From the NCBI GenBank assembly GCA_018645005.1, contig JABGPJ010000125.1:1-34581 (forward strand): a DNA stretch of 34,581 nt, read 5' to 3'. Position 1 is the first letter of the stretch; each line of letters begins with the position of its first letter. Shown in pieces: positions 1 to 6,472 of the stretch. The notes under the pieces were generated by a model. The model saw only the letters and a program-made list of their open reading frames with translations, had not been told where the DNA came from and did no database searches. The stretch comes from Deltaproteobacteria bacterium (lineage in GTDB: Bacteria > SAR324 > XYD2-FULL-50-16). The translations under genes were made by a program, and so were the position numbers.

Positions 1-87
1 GATCCAGGATTCATCATTCAACTTTTTGCAAAAACCTAACCGGACATTGCTGAATCAAACTAAACCTTTTTTGATAAGGAGAAATTT

Positions 88-555
88 ATGATCAATGTTG
101 GAGAGGTGGCGCCGGATTTTGAGCTGGATAGTCATTTGGGGACTTTCAAGCTATCACAATTCAAGGGTCAGAAAAACGTCATGCTTGTATTTTATCCCCT
201 CGATTTTACACCTACCTGAAGCAAAGAAATGCCTGACATCGAAAAAAACATCGATGCCTTCAAGGCAGAAGATACTCAGGTTCTGAGTGTAAGCGTTGAC
301 AGTAAGTATTGTCATGAAAATTGGGCAACCTCAATCGGGGGTATATCCTACCCGTTATTGGCAGACTTTCATCCAAAAGGTGCGGTAGCCGAGAAATATG
401 GCTTGTATCTTTCTGATTTAGGTATAACAGACCGGGCAACTGTCATCATTAATAAACAAGGCATCGTGCAGTATGTCCAATCGGTAGGTGTCGGCGGTCT
501 TCGAAAAGCTGAAGACCTGCTAGCTGAAGTCAAAAAAGTAAATGCGGGAAATTGA
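88..555 (+). CDS. Selenocysteine-containing peroxiredoxin (AhpC/TSA family)
   Basis: This 155-residue thioredoxin-fold peroxidase should reduce peroxides in the cytoplasm. An ATG at 88 follows AAGGAGA at 76-82. The frame contains one TGA, at 217-219 (codon 44). That codon sits exactly where the peroxidatic Cys belongs in the family motif PxxxTxxC; here it reads P37-LDF-T41-PT-U44. The rest of the fold is intact on both sides: N-terminal APDFEL, FYPLDF, VSVDS, and the conserved Arg in DRATVIIN. Selenoprotein peroxiredoxins (PrxU type) are known in anaerobes, so the TGA is read as selenocysteine. The protein starting at 229 would lack the active site and is not a sensible gene. The next gene, glutaredoxin-like, overlaps the stop by one base, which suggests a redox partner. 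A nonsense mutation is the alternative, but it would have to hit precisely this codon. Confidence 0.85.
217..267 (+). promoter_or_regulatory. UGA selenocysteine codon with candidate SECIS hairpin
   Basis: The in-frame TGA is at 217-219. Just downstream, TGCCT (230-234) can pair with AGGCA (263-267). Nested inside, CATCGA (237-242) pairs with TCGATG (251-256) around an A-rich 8-nt loop. Bacterial SECIS elements lie immediately 3' of the UGA within the coding region, so the position is right. The loop lacks an obvious GU motif and I did not fold it energetically, so the exact structure is uncertain. Confidence 0.45.
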
Positions 556-794
556 TGAAACTGGAATTGTTTTACAAAAATGGTTGTGGATTTTGTGCCA
601 GTGTTTTGAATACGATCCAGAACTTGAAGATTCAGGATAAAGTCCAGCTTAAGAATATCAATGAAAACATCGAGTTCGAAAAAGATCTGGTTATCGAAAG
701 CGGTGACAAGCAGGTACCAACACTGTTTGTCGACGGAAAACCCATGCAGGAATCGGAAGAAATAAAAAAATTCCTTGTTCAATCCTTCATGTAA
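555..794 (+). CDS. Glutaredoxin/thioredoxin-like protein, CGFC active site
   Basis: A 79-residue protein with the redox motif C-G-F-C near residues 11-14 and the conserved cis-Pro segment QVPTLFVDG, which is typical of small glutaredoxin-like thiol oxidoreductases. The ATG at 555 shares its A with the stop codon of the peroxiredoxin (TGA 553-555). The two are therefore translationally coupled, and this protein probably reduces the selenenic acid of that enzyme, as glutaredoxin or thioredoxin partners do for other peroxiredoxins. A TTG three bases upstream is less likely to be the start. The exact electron donor cannot be told from sequence. Confidence 0.8.
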   Translation: MKLELFYKNGCGFCASVLNTIQNLKIQDKVQLKNINENIEFEKDLVIESGDKQVPTLFVDGKPMQESEEIKKFLVQSFM

Positions 795-1084
795 TCCAAA
801 AACCTTGCCCAAGCAGTCTTCGATCAAACATTTCAGCCTGGTTCTGAATTTACTCTTCAAAATGGGCTGAATCAAAAAAAGAAGGGACGAAAAAAGAGAA
901 AAAAAGAGGGTCTATTAAAAATAGTCAAAAATACTCTCTTCCGTTGAAGGGGTGATGATTTTTGGATTTGTCGAATTCAGGATAAGACCTAAGACGGCAG
1001 GAATGGGCAGGAATCCCAATACTAAAGTTGAGCATGAGATTTCTGTGTGTTTCGGAGAGATATGCACTAACCAGGACAATTCAA
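795..1084. other. Intergenic, no gene seen
   Basis: AT-rich with A-runs near 870-905. I see no open frame with a plausible ribosome site, no clear terminator and no repeat shared with the rest of the window. Confidence 0.5.
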
Positions 1085-1330
1085 TCAGTTAATCCTAACC
1101 CGATTTTGTTCCTTCAGAAATTTTATCATATCCTTTTCCCGGAACGCTCTTATTGACGATCCTTGTTTCCTTTTCGCTCTATCGAAAGCATTGGCCAATC
1201 GTTTTGCATCTTTTTTGTTTTCCCACATTTTCGGCGCTATCGTTGGGATGATATTTGTGCTCATTAGATCATCAAATGAGGGAAATCCGGTATACCTAAT
1301 TGTAAGGTCATCAAGCTGTTGTCTTTCCAT
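1085..1330 (-). CDS. Small hypothetical protein (81 aa)
   Basis: Reading leftward, an ATG at 1330 is preceded by AAGGAG at good spacing, and the frame runs 81 codons. The product is charged and lysine/arginine-rich toward its C-terminus (around FDRAKRKQG and IKFLKEQN), with no signal peptide, membrane segment or cysteine motif. I do not recognise the family. It stands alone in a strip of partial genes, so it may be a remnant or a small accessory protein. The ribosome site is the main argument that it is translated. Confidence 0.45.
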   Translation of the reverse strand: MERQQLDDLTIRYTGFPSFDDLMSTNIIPTIAPKMWENKKDAKRLANAFDRAKRKQGSSIRAFREKDMIKFLKEQNRVRIN

Positions 1331-1667
1331 TTAAACTCCTTATAATCAATGGTGCTCTATTAGGTTTGATATTAAAGGAATTCAAAAAGCGTACCCGTTC
1401 TAAGCCTGTACAGAAGAGTTTGATATCCCTGAGAAGATTGTAAATCATCCCATTGAACAGTCTCTTCACTAATTTCTTCAAAAAAACTCTCTGTATTTCT
1501 CGACAACTGCCGTTGAGTGTGATAAGCGGGTTGTAGCATGAATTCAAAAAGATAGCTCGATAGAATCCATCATAAAAAAAAGTCGAACTGCTGCAAACAG
1601 GTATCATGTTTGCTAATATTTCCGGATTTATTGCGATGTCTGAGAAAATTAAAGCAGGTAAGTCAAA
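1331..1667. other. Intergenic stretch without a convincing gene
   Basis: A long minus-strand frame passes through, but it antisenses the zinc-ribbon gene start, has no ribosome site, and its translation has no recognisable motif. A second minus frame of about 55 codons (from about 1540) is equally unsupported. This could be decayed coding DNA. Confidence 0.4.
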
Positions 1668-1877
1668 ATGAAATGCACTAATTGCAATCATGATAATCTG
1701 GCAGAAGCATTATTTTGCAATAAGTGTGGAAGTAAACTGGAATTGGCATGCCCTGAATGCGGTAAGGTCAATCCATCCGAAAGTACTTACTGCAACAAGT
1801 GTGGCACCAAACTCACAGCATCAGAAACTCACGACCTATCTTCCCTCGAGGAAAAAATAGATAAGATCCAACGCTAG
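1668..1877 (+). pseudogene. N-terminal double zinc-ribbon relic of a longer signalling protein
   Basis: A 69-codon frame with two zinc ribbons: C-x2-C (residues 3-6), CNKC, CPEC, and CNKC again, followed by a short acidic linker ending EEKIDKIQR. This double zinc ribbon plus linker is the usual N-terminus of large class III adenylate cyclase or AAA-type proteins in Deltaproteobacteria, in which the linker continues directly into the catalytic region. Here a TAG stops the frame right after the linker, and no cyclase sequence follows in any frame. I therefore read it as a truncated relic. A free-standing zinc-ribbon protein is possible. Confidence 0.55.
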
Positions 1878-1957
1878 GATAGCAGGATTCTCCCATGCTT
1901 ATTTTCGCGAATAGATATTCAGGGCATAAAACAGGCTTTTGTATAAAATTTGTTCTT

Positions 1958-2332
1958 TTAGTCCGCTTCTACTAGTTCCTTGACTGCAGCTAAAAACTCG
2001 CCAATAACAAAAGGCTTCTTAAAAGTTTTTTGAACCCCAAAATCTCTCATTTGAGCTAATAGATCGAGTTTATCTCGAATACCGCCTCCTGAAATTGCAA
2101 TTATTTTTACGTTTGGATTTTCGTCTTTTAGATCAAAGGTCGTTTCTATACCCTCTTTATCGGGCATGAAAACGTCTGTAATCACCAAATCTATTTGTTC
2201 TTTACGGTAGATTTTTAATCCAACTCTACCATTAGGGGCTTCAACAACATCATACTTTGCCTGGGTTAACATCACATTCAACATTTTTCTAAAATTATCA
2301 TCATCTTCAATAACTAAGATTCGAGCCATCAT
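1958..2332 (-). CDS. Single-domain response regulator (CheY-like receiver)
   Basis: A 124-residue receiver domain without an output domain. It shows the acidic pair in VIEDDD (about residues 7-11), the phosphoacceptor Asp in LVITDVFMPD (about 54), the switch Ser in IAISGGG and the conserved Lys in FKKPF. It would accept phosphate from a histidine kinase and act through protein contacts. AAGGAATA precedes tandem ATGs at 2330-2332 and 2327-2329; either could be the start. No kinase is adjacent, so its partner is unknown. Confidence 0.8.
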   Translation of the reverse strand: MMARILVIEDDDNFRKMLNVMLTQAKYDVVEAPNGRVGLKIYRKEQIDLVITDVFMPDKEGIETTFDLKDENPNVKIIAISGGGIRDKLDLLAQMRDFGVQKTFKKPFVIGEFLAAVKELVEAD

Positions 2333-2509
2333 TATTCCTTTATTAAATCATCCAGCAACCTCATGGAGACCTTCTTACAGTGGCAGAAATATCATCAATG
2401 TGGTGAATTTCGATTCAGAAAACCTAATCCTCAGGCCAATCTTATTTGTAATCTGAAATTTTATCAAAATAGGCTGAAAATTTCAAAGCTTATTTGTCAC
2501 TTTTTAAGC

Positions 2510-2638
2510 ATAAGGATCGTTCAAAAATTAAAAGCCGCGATTAAGCGATCTCCAGTTACAGCTCTACTTGGACCCAGGCAGTGTGGGAAGACGAATCTCG
2601 CCAGGGGGCTTGGCGAGCATCGAGTGACGACAAACTAA
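2510..2638 (+). pseudogene. N-terminal fragment of a DUF4143-type AAA ATPase
   Basis: The frame reads RIVQKLKAAIKRSPVTALLG and continues with PRQCGKTNLAR. This is the typical start and Walker A region (GPRQxGKT) of the DUF4143/AAA_14 ATPases common in anaerobes. It stops after about 40 codons (TAA at 2636), whereas the family is around 380-450 residues. The remaining protein is absent; the 3' end of brnA lies immediately beyond on the other strand. This is a relic of a lost gene. Confidence 0.6.
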
Positions 2639-2676
2639 AAAACGACAAGTGCAATCGACTGCAAATACCCGTTAGG

Positions 2677-2897
2677 CTACTGATTTGCCCATTGCATTTG
2701 AAGCCTGCGTTTGTTGACGGCACAATCACGTATATAGAGGTTTATCAAGGTTTGATATGGGATGCCTGTTTCTTCAGTCAAGGATTTAAAATACGCCACT
2801 GAATCCCGGTCAAGACGAATTGTAACAGGTTGTTTTAAAATTTGATGTATGGGTTTTTTCGACCTTTCATTTTCGAAAAGTCATAATTGTCTCTCAT
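2677..2897 (-). pseudogene. brnA: BrnA-type antitoxin, frameshifted
   Basis: Starting at the ATG at 2897 the product begins MRDNYDFSKMKGRKNPYIKF, the characteristic N-terminus of BrnA antitoxins. It then hits TAA at once. Restoring one base in the TTTTAAAA tract at 2833-2840 continues the family sequence (LKQPVTIRLD, then VAYFKSLTEETGIPYQTLIN) to a TAG at 2677-2679. That gives a 73-residue ribbon-helix-helix antitoxin. The interval is 221 nt, one short of 74 codons, consistent with a single deletion. It could be a genuine mutation or a homopolymer read error. Confidence 0.75.
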
Positions 2898-3188
2898 TTT
2901 CTTTTTCTCCAATATTCTTTTTCTTCCTCTTTTTTTTGCCTTTCTAGCGGAAATTATTCTAATTGCTGTTTCCTTTTTCCAATAGCAATGACAAACAACG
3001 ATAGATCGTAATTTGAAACTCATGCCCAAAAGAAGAAAGCGGTCTTCAGATTTACAATGGTCTGGATCAAAGTATTGAACAGCGTACTCATCATAAAAAA
3101 CTGTTTTAGCCTCATCGACTGAAATTCCATGCTTCTTTAGGTTGGTATTTTCTTTTTTTTTGTCCCACGCAAAATCAATAGTATCCAT
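2894..3188 (-). pseudogene. brnT: BrnT-type toxin, frameshifted near its 3' end
   Basis: The N-terminal part (FAWDKKKENTNLKKHGISVDEA, then YDEYAVQYFDPD, RFLLLG, and RIISARKA) is a clear BrnT RNase toxin of the RelE-like fold. At the run of eight A's (plus-strand T8 at 2930-2937) the frame departs from the family and runs through into BrnA. With seven A's it reads KKEEEKEYWRKRK and stops on a TGA overlapping the brnA ATG (ATGA), the normal brnTA arrangement, giving 97 residues. As sequenced, toxin and antitoxin N-terminus are fused in one 117-residue frame. Confidence 0.75.
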
Positions 3189-3279
3189 ATGTACATTGTA
3201 TTTATTGATACGGCAGGCGTCAAATATTGTTTTGGATCCAACTCAAAAAGCGTTCGTTAACACCAGACATGTTCCGGGT

Positions 3280-4614
3280 TTATTTTTCAGCCGGTGGTTT
3301 TAAATCCTTGAACATAGCCGCAAAGTCGTCTTGGGAAACCGTTTCAGGTACTTCAGGAGGTTGCAGGCGAACGCCCTTGATCAATTGAAACAGCAGCATA
3401 AAGGAAGTCCCCGCCCACAGGAGGCCACTGAGGCGAAGCGAAAGATCGACCTGGAAGATCACGCTTGGGATTGTGATCAACAGGGTCAGGCAAAAAAGGG
3501 AGAATTGTATTCGCGCGGGTTTATCTCCAACAATATCCTTCATTGAAGGGGTTTTGATCTTGCCTACCAGAGAACTGAACCGATGTAACCAGACCAGGAA
3601 TGGCACAATTTTATAAAGCATTCCATTTGAGATGGCCATAGCAAATCCCAACAAAAACAGAATCCCGAAAAGGTAGGCAAAGGTTTCGTCATAGTGAAAC
3701 AGATCGAACGAAAGCATGAGAACAGCCGGGATCAGGCAAAAAAGCCCCAATTTCCAAAATCGAAGGGTCGTATCCACCATTTTCCGTTGTCTTTGCCAAA
3801 GCAGCTTGGCAGTCGTCCAGGTAAATATCAGCATAGCAAGTGTGGCTGGAGCCCCTGCACTTATCAGCCAAAACCGATCCAATTTCATCAAAAATGCGCA
3901 GCTCAGTGTGACTATCGATACAGTCACCAGGGAGATGATCAAAATGGAAATCTTTTCATTGAAGGCTTTTGTCAAATAAAACATCGGTATCACATGAAAC
4001 GACACACCAAAGATCAAGAGGCTGATCCAACCCAGCAATCCGGTAGTCATATGCATATACTTCAAACTGGCCCGATCAATGGGAAAATACCACCAGTCAT
4101 ATAGCAGGCCCACCATTAAAACACCCAGAATCACCGTCACAATCAAACAAATCACCGAAATTCGCATGGCAAAAACAACGGGTTTGTTGGCCTTGACTTT
4201 GAAAAGAGCCGCCAGTAACTGTACGCTAAACCCGGTGAATCCGATTAGCAGCAATATGACGGCAATCGCCAGCAACGGCACAACCCATGTCAATAACCCG
4301 GTCACAAAGACCAGGATTCCCACCACCAGTAAATGATATATATGCCTGGACATGCCTATCCAGGGAACCTGACCGCCAACCAGTACCGGTACCATCTGAT
4401 AAAAAGCGCCCATCATGATCATGGTCAGCCACCCCAGGGTGATGGCATGAGTCAAGGCAACCGTATCCAGGCTCCAGGACGTAATAAACATGTTGTCACC
4501 AAATCCCGCCAGCAGAAGACCCGTCAGGATACCAAAACTGGGACCGGTGATCATATAACGAAAGGGGATGTCTTCAGGAGGGGCTTGATCCAGGCTGAGG
4601 TTGCTTGTTTTCAT
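3280..4614 (-). CDS. 12-TM heme-copper-oxidase-subunit-I-like / NnrS-like membrane protein
   Basis: A 444-residue integral membrane protein with about 12 hydrophobic segments. Histidines are embedded in membrane helices where oxidase-like proteins bind heme: LTHAITLGWLTMIMMGAFYQ, YMHMTTGLLGW with FHVIPMFYLT, and a late VPFLVWLHR. This pattern resembles the NO-related NnrS and orphan cbb3-subunit-I-like proteins, but I cannot assign one family with certainty. The ATG at 4614 overlaps the stop of the DUF2249 gene (ATGA), so this start is chosen over the TTG at 4626. With DUF2249 and hemerythrin upstream in the same operon, a role in nitric oxide or oxygen handling is inferred. Confidence 0.65.
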   Translation of the reverse strand: MKTSNLSLDQAPPEDIPFRYMITGPSFGILTGLLLAGFGDNMFITSWSLDTVALTHAITLGWLTMIMMGAFYQMVPVLVGGQVPWIGMSRHIYHLLVVGILVFVTGLLTWVVPLLAIAVILLLIGFTGFSVQLLAALFKVKANKPVVFAMRISVICLIVTVILGVLMVGLLYDWWYFPIDRASLKYMHMTTGLLGWISLLIFGVSFHVIPMFYLTKAFNEKISILIISLVTVSIVTLSCAFLMKLDRFWLISAGAPATLAMLIFTWTTAKLLWQRQRKMVDTTLRFWKLGLFCLIPAVLMLSFDLFHYDETFAYLFGILFLLGFAMAISNGMLYKIVPFLVWLHRFSSLVGKIKTPSMKDIVGDKPARIQFSLFCLTLLITIPSVIFQVDLSLRLSGLLWAGTSFMLLFQLIKGVRLQPPEVPETVSQDDFAAMFKDLKPPAEK

Positions 4615-4859
4615 AAATTTTTCCAAATCAGTACTTGAACCGTACCATCTTCAGACATCTTCGTTTCATGATTGCAATTTCTTTCTTCCAGCTTCTGATA
4701 AAGCGGGAAAGGTTCATGGCGATGAATCATCAAAATGGGCCTATCCTCCTCCAGTAATGCAACCTCCTCCAGTATGCGCACCATTGGTTCCGGGTGCATC
4801 AGTTCCCGGCAGTCAACAATATTCAGTTTTTTGTCTGTTTTAAAAAGTAGATCGACCAT
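4611..4859 (-). CDS. DUF2249 domain protein
   Basis: An 82-residue protein matching the DUF2249 pattern: an N-terminal L-N-I-V-D-C-R-E-L, then HPEPMVRILEEVALL, then the conserved MIHRHEPFPLYQKLE. Such domains are recurrently encoded with hemerythrins and NO-related proteins and may bind a metal or small ligand; the biochemistry is unknown. It ends in a 4-base overlap with the membrane-protein gene and begins about 70 bases after the hemerythrin gene, so the three form one operon. Confidence 0.7.
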   Translation of the reverse strand: MVDLLFKTDKKLNIVDCRELMHPEPMVRILEEVALLEEDRPILMIHRHEPFPLYQKLEERNCNHETKMSEDGTVQVLIWKNL

Positions 4860-4926
4860 TCTGTCCCAATCAAGAAAGGGTTAACATTTATTTTTTGTTC
4901 AGACGAAGAGGCTGAAGGGCAAACGT

Positions 4927-5601
4927 TTATAAAACAAACAGCTGCACTTCCTTGGCGATCTGCTCAAGATCTTCACCCAGATGTTGATCCAGCATGGGAT
5001 ACAGAATCTGCTCTTCTTTGGAATTATGCTGTTGAATTAAAATCAACATGGTTTCGGCCTGGTCAAATATCCGCTGGTAGTCACCCTCTTTCAGAGATTC
5101 TTTCATCTCTTTCAGTACACCTCTAATCTGTTCATGTTCTGCCCGCATCACGTGCGTGGGACCACCCCCTGTCATCCCTGTTTTTTCCTCAAAAGCCGGA
5201 AAAAGGATCTGCTCCTCCCTGCCAAAATGGACCTCCATATTCCAGATAAAGGCCTCCATCAACACTTTTCCTTCTGTTTCATTACCCCCATTCAGCGTAT
5301 TCTCAGCCTCAACATACATAGTATCGCAATGTTTGTGCTGGGATTCCATGATCTGCACAATCGAGGCAAAGCTACTGCTTTTGGCTGCCAGATAGCCACT
5401 CCAGGCGCCTGTTTCGACACGAATTGGAAGCCAATCGAATTGACCCCAGTGAGAATTCTGGAAACCGCTGATAACGGCTCGATAATCCCCACTGCCTTTG
5501 ACATGAAGCTGATCTTTACCACCCAGGTTTTTAAAAGCAGCTGTTAACTCGGTGACCGCCTGTTCATCCGTCTTACCGATTAAATCAACTATTGTTCCCA
5601 T
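4927..5601 (-). CDS. DUF2249-like plus hemerythrin (HHE) domain protein
   Basis: 224 residues. The first about 75 residues resemble a DUF2249 module (HWGQFDWLPIRVETGAWSGYL). The rest is a four-helix hemerythrin domain with the di-iron ligands in order: SQHKHCD, MEVHFGREEQILFP, MRAEHEQIRG and QQHNSKEEQILYP. A di-iron hemerythrin could bind O2 or NO and protect or repair iron-sulfur proteins, as in the RIC/YtfE group. The ATG at 5601 follows GGAGAAAGG. It is the first gene of the three-gene minus-strand set. Confidence 0.8.
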   Translation of the reverse strand: MGTIVDLIGKTDEQAVTELTAAFKNLGGKDQLHVKGSGDYRAVISGFQNSHWGQFDWLPIRVETGAWSGYLAAKSSSFASIVQIMESQHKHCDTMYVEAENTLNGGNETEGKVLMEAFIWNMEVHFGREEQILFPAFEEKTGMTGGGPTHVMRAEHEQIRGVLKEMKESLKEGDYQRIFDQAETMLILIQQHNSKEEQILYPMLDQHLGEDLEQIAKEVQLFVL

Positions 5602-5818
5602 CCTTTCTCCTTAATCTAATGATCTCATTTTTCAAATATAACTGCGCAAAACCGAATTACTTCGGGTGTTGCTCAGCCATTTTTTTTCATCAATATCTCT
5701 AAATATTATTGAAATAACAACTTCTTACACCTTGAGCAGCCCGTTTATTGATGAAGCCTGGTTGGTTATTTTGCAAAAAGCCAACCAAAAAGTAGTTTCA
5801 ATAGACGGCCTGACACCG

Positions 5819-6472
5819 TCAGGTATCAAGACAAGTAATGCCGTGTCTGATAGCGAATTTGGTAAGTTCTGCAATACTACGAATTTTCAGTTTAGACATG
5901 ATGTTGAGACGATGTGTCTCAACCGTCTTTGTGGCAATATTCAGGTGCGAGGCAACCTCTTTTGATGTATAGCCCTCAGCAATCAACTGCAGCACTTCCC
6001 GCTCTTTTTTTGTGAGCCGGGCAACTTCTGTCTGGGTACCAATGTTGGTCTGCCGGACATAGTCATCAATCACAATCCCCGTGATTTCAGGGCAGAGATA
6101 ACTTTTATTAACAGCAACTGTTTTGATAGCATCCACAATTTCATTTTTCGAGCAGTCTTTTAATAAGTATCCAGCGGCTCCTGCTTTCAGCATTTCAGTC
6201 ACGAAGTATTTATCCGAATGCATTGATAACGCAACAATACGGGTACTCGGATATTTTTCTGTCACACGGCGGGTTGCCTCTGTCCCGTTCATGTCCGGCA
6301 TATTGATATCCATGATCACCACATCAGGATGTCGCTCCCCAATCAGCTCCAAAGCTTCTCTACCGTTCGCAGCATCACCAACTACGGTAAACCCGGGTTC
6401 CTGCTCTATCATAGAACACAAGCCTTCCCGCATAATCTGGTGATCATCGACTATTAGAATCCTGATACTCAT
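5819..6472 (-). CDS. NarL/FixJ-type response regulator
   Basis: 217 residues: an N-terminal receiver (VDDHQ, phosphoacceptor Asp in VVIMDINMPD near residue 55, Lys in YLLKDCSK) and a C-terminal LuxR-type helix-turn-helix (LTKKEREVLQLIAEGYTSKE, then VETHRLNIMSKL). It overlaps the end of the upstream sensor kinase by 4 bases, so the two form a classical pair. The hemerythrin/DUF2249/oxidase-like genes follow on the same strand and are plausible targets, but I see no direct evidence of a binding site there. Confidence 0.9.
   Translation of the reverse strand: MSIRILIVDDHQIMREGLCSMIEQEPGFTVVGDAANGREALELIGERHPDVVIMDINMPDMNGTEATRRVTEKYPSTRIVALSMHSDKYFVTEMLKAGAAGYLLKDCSKNEIVDAIKTVAVNKSYLCPEITGIVIDDYVRQTNIGTQTEVARLTKKEREVLQLIAEGYTSKEVASHLNIATKTVETHRLNIMSKLKIRSIAELTKFAIRHGITCLDT

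Noticed and set aside
229-555. Shorter peroxiredoxin starting at the ATG at 229
   Set aside because: It would lack the active-site loop and first strand, and no ribosome site precedes it; the frame upstream is clearly coding through the TGA.
1311-1691. Minus-strand frame of 126 codons
   Set aside because: No ribosome site, overlaps the zinc-ribbon start and the small hypothetical gene start, and has no recognisable motif.
2517-2535. GGATCGTTCAAAAATTA resembling one MITE end
   Set aside because: It encodes the conserved RIVQKLKA of the ATPase relic and no further element sequence follows.
3331-4638. Several plus-strand frames opposite the 12-TM protein
   Set aside because: They are antisense shadows of a clearly coding membrane-protein gene and lack ribosome sites.
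5759-5786. GGTTGG...CCAACC hairpin as terminator of the NarL-type gene
   Set aside because: No U-tract follows on the minus strand and the loop is long; evidence too weak to call.
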